Assembly (NCBI GenBank): GCA_965230245.1
Contig: OZ246000.1
Span: 1,116,001-1,180,000 of the forward strand
Length of the DNA: 64,000 nt
Direction: 5' to 3'
Source: JAGNKE01 sp965230245
GTDB lineage: Bacteria > Pseudomonadota > Alphaproteobacteria > Micavibrionales > Micavibrionaceae
Made by a program: the position numbers and the translations under genes. A model generated the notes under the pieces. The model was given only the letters and a program-made list of their open reading frames with translations, was not told where the DNA came from and did not search any database. Below, in pieces: positions 17,153 to 25,758 of the stretch (positions are counted from its first letter, which is position 1; each line of letters starts with the position of its first letter).

Positions 17153-17785
17153 TTATGCACAGGAGCGAATATCTTTTAGATGTAATACAGAAGCGTCTTC
17201 AGAGGTCTTACTCACATGTCGCTCTACATCAAAAACATAAGCTGAGCGTGCATCTTCAACCTCCTGATCGGCCTGCGCACCTTTTAAAAACAAGCACTCA
17301 ACATCATCTTTGCTTTCCAACCATGGACGCGCATAATCAAGCAAGGACCCCAGATTTGCGAGCGCCCGCGCAATGATGAGGTCAGGTATGATTCGATTCG
17401 TTGCGTCCTCGATGCGCATATTATGAATCGCTACGTCCGTATCTGTTTCACGTGAAACCGTACGCATAAACAAGCACTTACGCTCATCCGATTCGATAAG
17501 GTTCACATTTATCTCAGGGTGCATAATAGCCAACACAAGACCCGGAAACCCAGCGCCGCAACCCAAATCAGCAACAACTTTATGTTTAGATGAAAGAAAT
17601 ACGCTAAGTTGCGCTGAGTCGGCAAAATGCCTGTGCCAGCTCTCCGCTACCGTATTCTTACTCACCAGGTTAATGCTTTTTTGCCATTTCAGAAGCAGAT
17701 CATGATAGATGCCGAGCTTTTTAAACGTCTCCTCAGAAACGTCAAACATATCTTGAAACGCCGCCGCATTCGATTTACGCGGCAT
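17153..17785 (-). CDS. rsmG: 16S rRNA (guanine-N7) methyltransferase RsmG (GidB)
   Basis: RsmG methylates G527 of 16S rRNA in the 30S head. The SAM-binding motif is VADLGCGAGFPGLVLAI, preceded by the family N-terminus FDVSEETFKKLGIYHDLLLKWQKSINLVSKNT. ATG 17785 (MPRKSNAAAF) gives 210 residues and overlaps the end of mnmG by 11 bases; the frame is open to 17827 but that part is not conserved. The stop codon lies inside the sequence TTATGCACA (17153-17161), a match to the DnaA-box consensus. A parS-like site occurs in the coding region. Confidence 0.95.
   Translation of the reverse strand: MPRKSNAAAFQDMFDVSEETFKKLGIYHDLLLKWQKSINLVSKNTVAESWHRHFADSAQLSVFLSSKHKVVADLGCGAGFPGLVLAIMHPEINVNLIESDERKCLFMRTVSRETDTDVAIHNMRIEDATNRIIPDLIIARALANLGSLLDYARPWLESKDDVECLFLKGAQADQEVEDARSAYVFDVERHVSKTSEDASVLHLKDIRSCA
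17444..17459. promoter_or_regulatory. parS-like site in rsmG
   Basis: TGTTTCACGTGAAACC matches the parS consensus at 15 of 16 bases. Confidence 0.82.
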
Positions 17786-19673
17786 GGCTCTTCGATCCGC
17801 TTCGCCTAACATACCGCAGCAGTGCAATCACGGCTGCAGGCGTCACACCGGGAATACGCGAAGCCTCACCTAAAGTCTCCGGACGAACATGTTCGAGCTT
17901 CTGTCGTATTTCGTTAGACAAACTGCCAACCTTTGTGTAATCAAAGTCTTTGGGAATCTTCAAATTCTCGTCCTTACGATAAGCTTGAATATCCGCCCTG
18001 TGACGCTCCATATAACCTGAATACAGCGCATCAATCTCGATATGCTCACGAATATCGGCTTCAATATCATTTAACTCAGGCCAGATCGATGAAAGATCGT
18101 CCCATTTAATATGCGGATAGGAGAGAAGATCAAGCACACTGCGTCGCACTCCGTCATGATTGACTTTAAGCCCATGTTTCGACAATTCATTAGGCGTAGC
18201 CTCTAACCGCTCAACCAAGGAATACCCTTCTTCTAAAAGCTCAGATTTTCTGTTCCATACCGCTTCACGCTCCGCACCGACGCAGCCAATCGCTAGTCCC
18301 AAACGCGTCAAACGCTGATCTGCATTATCAGCACGCAGCCACAAACGATACTCAGCGCGGCTTGTAAACATACGATAAGGTTCGGGCGCCCCGCGCGTGA
18401 TCAGGTCATCAATCAACACACCGATATAAGCCTCCGCCCGATCAAATGTAAAAATATCCGCTGTTTCACGTGAAACTGAATCTGACAGCGCCTTTGCCTG
18501 AAGCGCCGCATTAATGCCCGCCATCAAACCCTGCGCACCGGCTTCTTCATACCCTGTTGTTCCGTTAATCTGTCCTGCAAGGAAAAGACCGGGCAAGCGC
18601 TTTGACTCAAGAGTTTTGTACAAATCTCTCGGATCAACATAATCATATTCAATCGCATACCCCCATTCGAGGACTTCGACATTCTCTAATCCGGGAATGG
18701 AATGAATCATCTTATCCTGCACATCGACAGGCAAAGACGTAGAAATACCGTTCGGATAAACCGTATCATCATCAAGACCCTCAGGCTCCAGAAAGATCTG
18801 ATGACGCGGCTTATCTGCAAACCTGTGAATCTTATCTTCAATCGAAGGGCAATAACGCGGCCCTGTGCTTTGAATCCGCCCTGAATACATCGCTGAGCGA
18901 TGCAAATTCTCTTCAACAATCTTATGTGTCTCAGGAGTCGTATAGGTTATATGGCACGAAATCTGTGGCACTTTGACCTCATCCGTCATATATGAAAACG
19001 GCAAAGGCGGCTTATCACCTGGCTGCTCATCCAGAACATCCCAATTGATGGTTTTACCATTCAAACGCGCTGGCGTGCCTGTTTTCAAACGCCCGAGAGG
19101 GAAATCCAAACGCTCAAGTGTCTCTGCAAGCCCGATCGTCGGTTTTTCACCAACACGGCCCGCGGGGATGGTTTCCTCGCCTCTGTGAATCAATCCGCGC
19201 AGGAAGGTTCCTGTTGTCAGCACCACAGTCGGGCAATGATACACAGCTCCATCCAGAGTTTTTACACCGGCTACTGCCCCGTGATCATCAAGCATCAGAT
19301 CATCCGCCGCGCCCTCAATCAACGATAGATTAGGATAGTCAGACAAAATCTCCTGCATAGCCTCACGGTAAAGTTTTCGATCAGCCTGCGCACGCGGCCC
19401 GCGAACCGCAGGACCCTTGGAAGCATTCAACATACGAAACTGGATACCGGCCCGATCAATCACACGCCCCATCAAACCGTCAAGCGCATCAATTTCCCGA
19501 ACCAGATGCCCCTTGCCGAGACCGCCAATTGCAGGGTTGCAAGACATGACACCAATTGTCTCCAGTTTGTGTGTAAGCAAAGCGGTTTTCGCCCCCATAC
19601 GCGCAGCAGAAGCCGCAGCCTCGCAACCTGCGTGCCCACCACCAACAACAATGACATCAAAATCGTTATTCAT
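17775..19673 (-). CDS. mnmG: tRNA uridine-5-carboxymethylaminomethyl modification enzyme MnmG (GidA)
   Basis: MnmG is the FAD-dependent partner of MnmE; together they install the cmnm5 group on wobble U34 of several tRNAs. The Rossmann FAD motif is VIVVGGGHAGCEAA, followed by NPAIGGLGKGHLVREIDALDG, RGPRAQADRKLY and GLFLAGQINGTTGYEEAGAQG. The C-terminal helical domain (RIPGVTPAAVIALLRYV) binds MnmE or tRNA. At 632 residues it has normal length. It is upstream of rsmG on the same strand and contains a parS-like site. Confidence 0.97.
   Translation of the reverse strand: MNNDFDVIVVGGGHAGCEAAASAARMGAKTALLTHKLETIGVMSCNPAIGGLGKGHLVREIDALDGLMGRVIDRAGIQFRMLNASKGPAVRGPRAQADRKLYREAMQEILSDYPNLSLIEGAADDLMLDDHGAVAGVKTLDGAVYHCPTVVLTTGTFLRGLIHRGEETIPAGRVGEKPTIGLAETLERLDFPLGRLKTGTPARLNGKTINWDVLDEQPGDKPPLPFSYMTDEVKVPQISCHITYTTPETHKIVEENLHRSAMYSGRIQSTGPRYCPSIEDKIHRFADKPRHQIFLEPEGLDDDTVYPNGISTSLPVDVQDKMIHSIPGLENVEVLEWGYAIEYDYVDPRDLYKTLESKRLPGLFLAGQINGTTGYEEAGAQGLMAGINAALQAKALSDSVSRETADIFTFDRAEAYIGVLIDDLITRGAPEPYRMFTSRAEYRLWLRADNADQRLTRLGLAIGCVGAEREAVWNRKSELLEEGYSLVERLEATPNELSKHGLKVNHDGVRRSVLDLLSYPHIKWDDLSSIWPELNDIEADIREHIEIDALYSGYMERHRADIQAYRKDENLKIPKDFDYTKVGSLSNEIRQKLEHVRPETLGEASRIPGVTPAAVIALLRYVRRSGSKSHAA
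18462..18477. promoter_or_regulatory. parS-like site in mnmG
   Basis: TGTTTCACGTGAAACT matches the parS consensus at 15 of 16 bases. Confidence 0.82.
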
Positions 19674-19758
19674 TGCGCGTTTTATACATTTTTCCCGTGC
19701 AAATTTCCAGAAATCCTTTCACTATGGGCAAACTAATTAAACCACAGAAACCCTGATC

Positions 19759-20139
19759 ATGGCAGACGACATTTTAGAGACAGAGGAACACGAGGGTAGC
19801 TTCGCAGAAAGCGCACGCCATAAAGATAACCGCCTGAAAGAAGAATTCGAAAGCACATTCTCTGAAAAAGGCAAAAACCATCTAAAAGGTTTTCTCTTCG
19901 ACCCGAAACTTCAACCGGACTTTGGCGGCGTCCCGTATACGCAGGCTTTCATGCTGTACTTTATGCGAGCAGCATTAAACCCGAGCGAAAACGATGCAAA
20001 CTATCGTAAATTCGTTAATAACTTTAACCGCATGGCGGAAGGAATAGATCGGGAGATTACATCCATGCCGACAAAAAATTTCCTCGAAGATGTCGTCCGC
20101 CCGCATATCGAACCTCTCAGAGACGATCATACGATGTAG
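19759..20139 (+). CDS. Hypothetical protein
   Basis: A 126-residue soluble, acidic protein placed between mnmG and mnmE on the opposite strand. No signal peptide or membrane helix is visible. The middle (FLFDPKLQPDFGGVPYTQAF) and the helical C-terminal half (NYRKFVNNFNRMAEGIDREI) look ordered. It is not a family I recognise. The codon pattern and defined start (ATG after AACCCTGATC) support a real gene. It interrupts the otherwise co-directional tRNA-modification block. Confidence 0.55.
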   Translation: MADDILETEEHEGSFAESARHKDNRLKEEFESTFSEKGKNHLKGFLFDPKLQPDFGGVPYTQAFMLYFMRAALNPSENDANYRKFVNNFNRMAEGIDREITSMPTKNFLEDVVRPHIEPLRDDHTM

Positions 20140-20163
20140 AAAACGTCACCTAATCCGAGCTAA

Positions 20164-21510
20164 CTATTTTCCTATACAAAAATCTCTAAATACGATATCC
20201 AGCAAATCCTCGACATCCACCCGTCCGGTGATTTTACCCAACGCACGAATTGCAAGCCGCAAATCTTCTGCCGCCAGTTCCGGCAATGCGGAAACCTCAC
20301 TTCTGCGTAACGATTCGATACAGTCCGTTAAAGCATCGCGATGACGCTGGCGAGTAAGGGCAGGGGCTTCATTCAGACCGATCAGACCTTCGATTTTTTG
20401 CCCCAGTTTCGCAAGTAACTGCTCGATACCCTCGCCCGATGCAGCTGAAATTCCGACATAATCAGTAAAATCATCCGCAAAGTCAGGTATTCCTTGATCA
20501 ATTTTGTTCAAAGCTACGACAGAGTCTGAATCAATCATGCCAAATGTATGTTTATCCGGCACATTTTGACTCCCGTCGAAAAGCAAAAGCCTGATATCCG
20601 CCTCTTGCGCCTTTTTCATGGCACGGCGAATGCCCTCGCCCTCCACTGCATCATGTCCGCCGGCTTTATCAGACAACTGATCAGGGCGTAACCCTGCCGT
20701 ATCTGATAAAATGACCGGATACCCGCCAAGATCAAGGTGAACATCAATAACGTCTCGTGTTGTTCCCGCCATATCGGAAACAATTGCCACATCACGCTGC
20801 GCCAGCGCATTCACAAGGCTCGATTTTCCGGCATTCGGCGCACCTATCACAACAACACTAACACCGTCACGCAATCGTTCGCCCCGACGCTTATCATTTA
20901 AATGACGATCGATATCTTCTGCCAACGCTTTAATCTGTGGCATCACTTGCGGCAAAATACCTTCAGGCATATCCTCATCCGGAAACTCGAGGTCGGCCTC
21001 AACATGCGCCAGAATACGGCTCAAACTCTCCCGCCACCCATCATACAACCGCGACAACGCTCCTTCCATTTGCATTAAGGCCTGTGCCTTTTGCATTTGG
21101 GTTTCGGCATTGATCAAATCCGCAACCGCCTCTGCCTCCGTCAAATCCATCTTCTCGTTTTCGAATGCACGGCGCGTAAACTCTCCCGGTTCAGCCAATC
21201 TGTGATTAGGCTGTTTCGAGAGAACATCCGTAAAATGCTGGAGAATGGCAACACTACCATGAAGATGGTATTCCACCACATCTTCTCCGGTATAACTCGC
21301 AGGCCCTTGAAATAGAATCACAACTCCCTGATCAATCGTTTCACGTGAAACGGGATCCTTGATATGACGAAGCAAAGCAGTGCGAAGTTCAGGACTCTGA
21401 TCGCCACAAAGCATCTTACAACTCTTAAAAGCATCTGGGCCGGACACACGAACAACCGCTACACCGGAACGGCCCTTTGCGCTCGCCAAGGCAAAAATCG
21501 TATCACTCAT
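20164..21510 (-). CDS. mnmE: tRNA modification GTPase MnmE (TrmE)
   Basis: MnmE is the GTPase that works with MnmG on U34 modification. The N-terminal tetrahydrofolate-binding dimer domain (IFALASAKGRSGVAVVRVSG, EPGEFTRRAFENEKMDLTEAEAV) is followed by a G domain with VIGAPNAGKSSLVNAL (G1), TTRD (G2), SDTAGL (G3) and LNKID (G4). The C-terminus is FCIGK, containing the essential Cys of the C-[GIL]-x-K signature. It is 448 residues. Its start lies 2 bases after the end of the DUF6489 gene, so the two probably share a transcript. Confidence 0.97.
   Translation of the reverse strand: MSDTIFALASAKGRSGVAVVRVSGPDAFKSCKMLCGDQSPELRTALLRHIKDPVSRETIDQGVVILFQGPASYTGEDVVEYHLHGSVAILQHFTDVLSKQPNHRLAEPGEFTRRAFENEKMDLTEAEAVADLINAETQMQKAQALMQMEGALSRLYDGWRESLSRILAHVEADLEFPDEDMPEGILPQVMPQIKALAEDIDRHLNDKRRGERLRDGVSVVVIGAPNAGKSSLVNALAQRDVAIVSDMAGTTRDVIDVHLDLGGYPVILSDTAGLRPDQLSDKAGGHDAVEGEGIRRAMKKAQEADIRLLLFDGSQNVPDKHTFGMIDSDSVVALNKIDQGIPDFADDFTDYVGISAASGEGIEQLLAKLGQKIEGLIGLNEAPALTRQRHRDALTDCIESLRRSEVSALPELAAEDLRLAIRALGKITGRVDVEDLLDIVFRDFCIGK
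21337..21352. promoter_or_regulatory. parS-like site in mnmE
   Basis: CGTTTCACGTGAAACG is a perfect 16-base palindrome, identical to the 14-base parS core and differing only at the two outermost positions. Confidence 0.75.
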
Positions 21511-21512
21511 AC

Positions 21513-21791
21513 TTAATCGTCTTTATCGGATCCGCCCTTGGAACCACTGGAAGAAGAGGGTGTCTTCATACCCATCTGTCCCATAAACAACTTCTGAAAC
21601 TCCGCCATGCTTTGCACCGTAAGCGGCATCCATGTTTTCACCATTTCTTCGGGGCTAAGGTTGCGGATATTCTCCTGCATCTTTTCTTCAATTTCCTTGA
21701 GCATTTTTTCCTGCAGAGGAACAACATCAGGCAAACCCAAAAATGCGCGGGCTTCCTCCGGCGTGCATTCAATATCAAATTTGAATTTCAT
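21513..21791 (-). CDS. DUF6489 family protein
   Basis: A 92-residue protein matching my memory of the alphaproteobacterial DUF6489 family: an N-terminal KFKFDIECTPEEARAFLGLPDV strand-helix motif, a long amphipathic helix (PLQEKMLKEIEEKMQ), WMPLTVQSMAEFQKLF and a Ser/Gly-rich tail. The function is unknown; the helical pattern resembles polyhydroxyalkanoate granule or phasin-like helices only superficially. It is immediately upstream of mnmE on the same strand. Confidence 0.75.
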   Translation of the reverse strand: MKFKFDIECTPEEARAFLGLPDVVPLQEKMLKEIEEKMQENIRNLSPEEMVKTWMPLTVQSMAEFQKLFMGQMGMKTPSSSSGSKGGSDKDD

Positions 21792-21890
21792 TGTTTCTGC
21801 TCCCTGAATTCATTAAGCTTAGATACGTTTATACAGCAAGTTATATTGAGAAAACACTGCAAACGCAGGATATTTTAGAGAGCTTTATTC

Positions 21891-23690
21891 GTGACTGACG
21901 AACCCCCAATCGACCCGCCACCATTCCCACCCGGATCAGGACTTCCGGAAACACCCGAGGAAAGTGCGCAAACAACGCCTGAAGGCATGCCCGAACAACC
22001 GGCGACAACGCCGGCATCCAAAAAGGTGAAAATCCACAAACTGGAAATTGCCGAAGAATATCAGGAAAAAGCTCTGGAACGCGTCAAGGGCATTATCGAG
22101 GGAAACAAGTTCGATACGGACAAGGTGACAATCGCAAATTTCGAAGGAGAGCTTCTTCAATTCGAGGCCGAAACAACAATCCAGATCTCTACAAAGATCA
22201 GCAAAAAACAAACCCCGGGACGCATGCGCGGCCCCGTGCAAGTCGAAAACGAGCAAGGCCTTGCTCGTGAAATGAACAAAGAATATATCAAAATGTCGAT
22301 GGACCGCGATTTGATTAGAAAGATCAGGGACGTGGCAACTAAGCGCGATGATGAGTGTTTTGCGCAGGACGGTATTGTGCTTGATTTACCGTTCTGGAAA
22401 AAAGAGTTCGTCTTTTTCGAAGGCTGCGATAATTGCCGGACACAAGGAAAAATCAAATGTCAGCGCTGTCACGGCAAAGGTGTAGACCGCTGCCCGCGGT
22501 GCCATGGCAAAGGTATGGATCATTGTTCACAATGCCGCGGCCAGCAAATGATCATGGGTCCGCAAGGTAATAAAATTCAATGCCCACGCTGCCATGGTCG
22601 GGGACAAGAAACATGCGTGCTTTGTAATCAAAGCGGAACCGTCCAGTGCCCCACATGCAGAACGAAAGGATTTACAACCTGCCCGACATGCCAGGGACAC
22701 GGCTGGAGCAGCCATCTCAACATCGTCGAAATCGAGGGCAAAACATCCTTCAAATATCCCGAAGATGAATTACCGGATAAGATCGTCGCCTTAATGACAG
22801 AACTCGGCCCGAAAATGCGCGAACACGCCCGCATCACGATCAAGCAGGAAATCGAGGATCCGGCACAACGAAAAAAAGAACAGGAAGAAGACCCCGAGGA
22901 AAAACAGGAAAATGTGGTCAACGCCTTCCGAATTCCGATTCTATATGACGTCATGCTGCCGAACGGTCACGCCGAATTCGATATCGACGGCAAATCATAT
23001 TACACCTTCTTGTTCGGATATAAGGGCGAAGTGACCCACGTGTCTCCGTTCCTCGAAGACATCATCAAAAACGGAATGCGTAAACTGGACGATGCGGTTG
23101 CCGGCCGTGGAGATGTTGCGGAGAATCTTCAAAAGGCCGCCGAATACAGAACAGTGAAAGAAGTCATCATTTGCGCCGCGCGCATGCCGTTGATGAAGGC
23201 ATACAAAAAACTGCAGGAAAGAAACCCGATCGGCATCAGGGACGAAACCCTTCGCGACCTGATCATGAAGGCCGATAAGTCCATGAAAAAAATCACCGAC
23301 AAACCCCTTCAAATGGGCATGCTCGGCGGCGTGCTGGCTATGGGCGGACTGTTCGCAGCCTATCTCTACACACCCGTAAGATCGATGATCACAGAAAAAC
23401 TACCCAACAGCGCCCTCGAAATCGGTGTTGATATTTCGCTGGTCGCTCTTGCTGCATATATATGTACGGTCATCATGAAAACGTCCGCATCCGGCGCAAT
23501 CAAAAAAGCCTTAACCGGCATCATTCCGAAAGAAGAAGAAAAGAAACTCAAACCGAAACTGGGCAGCAAAGGCATGCTTGCCTTCATACTCGTCGCCATT
23601 ATCTTTGCCGCAGTTCTGGAATCAACACGTCACACGGGTGCGGACATTCCGCAATGGTACGCCAATATTTTTGACAATCTCAAAAAATAA
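21891..23690 (+). CDS. Membrane protein with eight CXXC motifs (DnaJ-type zinc-finger-like)
   Basis: A 599-residue protein with a Pro-rich N-terminus, a mixed domain (residues ~45-180), and then eight C-x2-C pairs between about residues 183 and 280, many as CxxCxGxG (CQRCHGKG, CPRCHGKG, CPRCHGRG). DnaJ has four such motifs, so this is a doubled array without any J domain. Next comes an acidic/Gln-rich stretch, another folded region, and three hydrophobic segments near residues 475-500, 505-535 and 565-585. The protein therefore seems anchored in the inner membrane with its zinc-finger domain in the cytoplasm. The GTG start is weakly supported. I know no experimentally studied homologue. Confidence 0.7.
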   Translation: MTDEPPIDPPPFPPGSGLPETPEESAQTTPEGMPEQPATTPASKKVKIHKLEIAEEYQEKALERVKGIIEGNKFDTDKVTIANFEGELLQFEAETTIQISTKISKKQTPGRMRGPVQVENEQGLAREMNKEYIKMSMDRDLIRKIRDVATKRDDECFAQDGIVLDLPFWKKEFVFFEGCDNCRTQGKIKCQRCHGKGVDRCPRCHGKGMDHCSQCRGQQMIMGPQGNKIQCPRCHGRGQETCVLCNQSGTVQCPTCRTKGFTTCPTCQGHGWSSHLNIVEIEGKTSFKYPEDELPDKIVALMTELGPKMREHARITIKQEIEDPAQRKKEQEEDPEEKQENVVNAFRIPILYDVMLPNGHAEFDIDGKSYYTFLFGYKGEVTHVSPFLEDIIKNGMRKLDDAVAGRGDVAENLQKAAEYRTVKEVIICAARMPLMKAYKKLQERNPIGIRDETLRDLIMKADKSMKKITDKPLQMGMLGGVLAMGGLFAAYLYTPVRSMITEKLPNSALEIGVDISLVALAAYICTVIMKTSASGAIKKALTGIIPKEEEKKLKPKLGSKGMLAFILVAIIFAAVLESTRHTGADIPQWYANIFDNLKK

Positions 23691-23707
23691 AAGCGCCCCA
23701 AAAGAAG

Positions 23708-23739
23708 GGTCGTTCTGTGCTTAAAGCAACAGAACGACC
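23708..23739. terminator. Hairpin between convergent genes
   Basis: Perfect 11-bp inverted repeat GGTCGTTCTGT (23708-23718) / ACAGAACGACC (23729-23739); the 10-base loop can pair further (GCTT/AAGC). On the minus strand it is followed by a pyrimidine-rich CTTCTTTT. It sits between two convergent genes, consistent with a bidirectional terminator. Confidence 0.65.
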
Positions 23740-23775
23740 AGCAACGTGAGGGACACATATGTACCGTATTCAGAT

Positions 23776-24294
23776 TTAACGGCTCCAGCGAAGTTTTAAT
23801 GCTGTCATCGCCTCTTCTTTTTTGCACTCACGGTAAGAGGAAATCGCGAGAGCAGAACGATTACCACTTGTTCGTGCAGAAGAAACGCGGACATCAAGCA
23901 TAGTTTCCGCTTTCATCTTGCCGGGCTGTTCTAATGGTCCGGGGGCAAATCGGACACCGAACACCATACCGAGTACGGCAACTTTACCAGCCGAGCGCTG
24001 GTTTCGATCAACAGCAGACGTGGAGGGAGTGTGATGGATGGATTTGAGCAGGGGAAGGCACTTGTCCACCGTTGACGAGGAGGGAACTTTTTGCTTAGGA
24101 CGCATCGGGTTTGTATCCAGTGCGTTCTTGAAATCATAATGGAATTGAGCTTTGAATGTATCCAGCGACCATGCGCTGCCTGCAGATACGGCCAATAAAA
24201 TCACAAAAGCCGCCAGATAGGCTACAGCCTTATGAGATTTGCGAAGAATTTTGTCACTTTGCAGGGCTTGTATATTTTTAGTCCGGAGTGTCAT
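23776..24294 (-). CDS. Hypothetical protein with N-terminal membrane segment
   Basis: A 172-residue protein with a basic N-terminus followed by one hydrophobic segment (AVAYLAAFVILLAVSAGSAWS, around residues 22-45), which could be a signal anchor or a signal peptide with an unusually long n-region. The rest is basic and low in secondary-structure propensity, and no family is recognised. ATG 24294 is preferred because AAGGTGG sits five bases upstream; GTG 24303 would overlap that site. The open frame on the opposite strand at 24239-24484 is judged spurious. Confidence 0.45.
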   Translation of the reverse strand: MTLRTKNIQALQSDKILRKSHKAVAYLAAFVILLAVSAGSAWSLDTFKAQFHYDFKNALDTNPMRPKQKVPSSSTVDKCLPLLKSIHHTPSTSAVDRNQRSAGKVAVLGMVFGVRFAPGPLEQPGKMKAETMLDVRVSSARTSGNRSALAISSYRECKKEEAMTALKLRWSR

Positions 24295-24624
24295 TTTAAC
24301 CACCTTAATATTTCACTCTTCAGTTGGACGTTTGCGATATGTGTTGCACTTTTTATTTATTCTTTGTTTTTATCTCTTGATCACAAAACGTTTTTTTGTT
24401 CTTTACCTTCTATTATCTCAACATGAAAATAGATTTATGACAAACACTTTCGCTTCGATTTTTCTTTGTTTTTCAATCAATTAAGGACAGAATTCAAAAC
24501 GAATTTAGGACAAATTTTATATATGTGATAAAGAGAAAGAAAATGCAGGCACTTAAGGCTTCGCCCCTATGTCCACGCCATATTGCCCTGCACAATCACA
24601 ATGCATTTTATGTAAGAGAAAATT
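24295..24624. other. AT-rich intergenic region with a possible structured leader
   Basis: About 330 bases between divergent genes. Most is AT-rich with no feature I can name. At 24544-24551 (TGCAGGCA) and 24584-24592 (TGCCCTGCA) an 8-bp, one-bulge stem encloses a smaller GGC-TTC-GCC hairpin, lying 30-80 bases before the phosphatase-like gene. It may be part of that gene's 5' leader or a small RNA. No convincing promoter was identified. Confidence 0.3.
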
Positions 24625-24957
24625 TTGAACCTGCTGTTTATATGCACCGCCAACAAGCTCCGCAGCGCCACCGCAGAGACGGTTTTTTCCGCCTATGACG
24701 GTATCAATGCCATCGGCGCGGGAACGGACAAAGACGCCCCGACCACCGTTGGGTTAGACCTCATCGAATGGGCAGATAAAATTTTTGTGATGGAACAGGC
24801 GCATAAAAACAAAGTTACAAAACGGTTTTATCATGACCTGAAGGACAAACGCCTGATCGTTCTCGGCATCCCCGATGATTATAAATACATGGACGAAGAA
24901 CTTGTCATGCTCCTCAAATACAAAATCGGAAATTTACTGGGTAGGGAGTTTGAATAA
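24625..24957 (+). CDS. Low-molecular-weight phosphotyrosine-phosphatase-like protein
   Basis: A 110-residue, short version of the LMW protein-tyrosine-phosphatase fold. The P-loop C-x5-R-S is present as CTANKLRSATAE (Cys7, Arg13) directly after the first beta strand MNLLFI. The usual C-terminal DPY/W acid loop is not obvious; a possible general-acid Asp lies in LGIPDDYKYMD. The start is TTG at 24625, the only start that keeps the first strand intact. It could dephosphorylate a protein or small molecule; no kinase partner is nearby. Confidence 0.72.
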   Translation: MNLLFICTANKLRSATAETVFSAYDGINAIGAGTDKDAPTTVGLDLIEWADKIFVMEQAHKNKVTKRFYHDLKDKRLIVLGIPDDYKYMDEELVMLLKYKIGNLLGREFE

Positions 24958-24966
24958 TCAACCTCA

Positions 24967-25626
24967 TCACAAACTTTGGTTTAAGAAGAACTCAAGGCGG
25001 TCATCATTTCGCCCCTTATAATAAATAAAGGTATGTGGAATGCTGTGATCGCTGTGACCATTAGAGTCTAAATCGGTTCTGATATAAGTTTTTTCTATTG
25101 TTATTAAGTACCCCCCGGGCTCCAAGACTTTAAAATTATCGGTCTTCCAGATAAACACTTGTAAATATATGCCCAATGTTCCTTCAACTTTAAGGCTTGC
25201 ATCAAAACGGTTTCGATCATTGGCCAAGGAACCATCGTACACCTTTATGTGAGGATTAGGTCGACCAAAGCAGCCGGCAGAATAAGGTTTCTGCTCGTTT
25301 TTCCCACTTGTAGAAAAACGGTATTGCACCCTTGATCGGGCAAACTCAAAGATACTTTCTGTTTGAAGGGATGGTGGCAATAATTCCTGATGTTCGACAT
25401 CAAGTATGTAAGAAGGACCAATCATTATAAGCAAGCTAACTCTATCGATGCCTAAAAACTTTTCATTGATGATCGTGTTTTGGCTTGTATAACAAGTGGC
25501 TCCCTCTGGCGTCTCAACAAAATTAGACTCCATATAATTAGTGTACAGTTGAGCAACAATACCGAGCCCAAACACAAAAATTAATATGAAAACGTAATGG
25601 AATTTATGCCTGACTTTTGACAACAT
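24967..25626 (-). CDS. Hypothetical membrane-anchored protein
   Basis: A 219-residue protein with one N-terminal transmembrane segment (FHYVFILIFVFGLGIVAQLY, residues ~8-28) and a predicted periplasmic domain rich in beta strands. The start at 25626 is supported by a strong GGGAGG sequence eight bases upstream, which excludes the longer reading from 25650. Two Cys residues in the periplasmic part (ATCYTS, AGCFGR) could form a disulphide. I do not recognise the family. It is convergent with the phosphatase-like gene. Confidence 0.5.
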   Translation of the reverse strand: MLSKVRHKFHYVFILIFVFGLGIVAQLYTNYMESNFVETPEGATCYTSQNTIINEKFLGIDRVSLLIMIGPSYILDVEHQELLPPSLQTESIFEFARSRVQYRFSTSGKNEQKPYSAGCFGRPNPHIKVYDGSLANDRNRFDASLKVEGTLGIYLQVFIWKTDNFKVLEPGGYLITIEKTYIRTDLDSNGHSDHSIPHTFIYYKGRNDDRLEFFLNQSL

Positions 25627-25758
25627 TATGAAAGCCTCCCTAGCCAGCATAATTATTTATCAAAGCGCACATTTTTGCAAAAACTTACAACAAACCAAGA
25701 TACGGTCTAAGTCACTGAACTTAAGCCGCTTCTTGAATAGAAAAATTTAGAAAAAAAA

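Noticed and set aside
21846..21874. Promoter TTGAGA-N17-GATATT before the CXXC protein
   Set aside because: The -10 is two mismatches off and would start transcription only about ten bases before the GTG; not convincing.
22157..22456. Antisense open frames within the CXXC protein gene and similar frames across other genes
   Set aside because: They are shadows of real coding sequences: no ribosome binding sites, skewed composition and no family features.
24239..24484. 81-residue hydrophobic open frame on the plus strand
   Set aside because: It overlaps the start of a better-supported minus-strand gene, has no ribosome binding site and its composition simply reflects AT-rich DNA.
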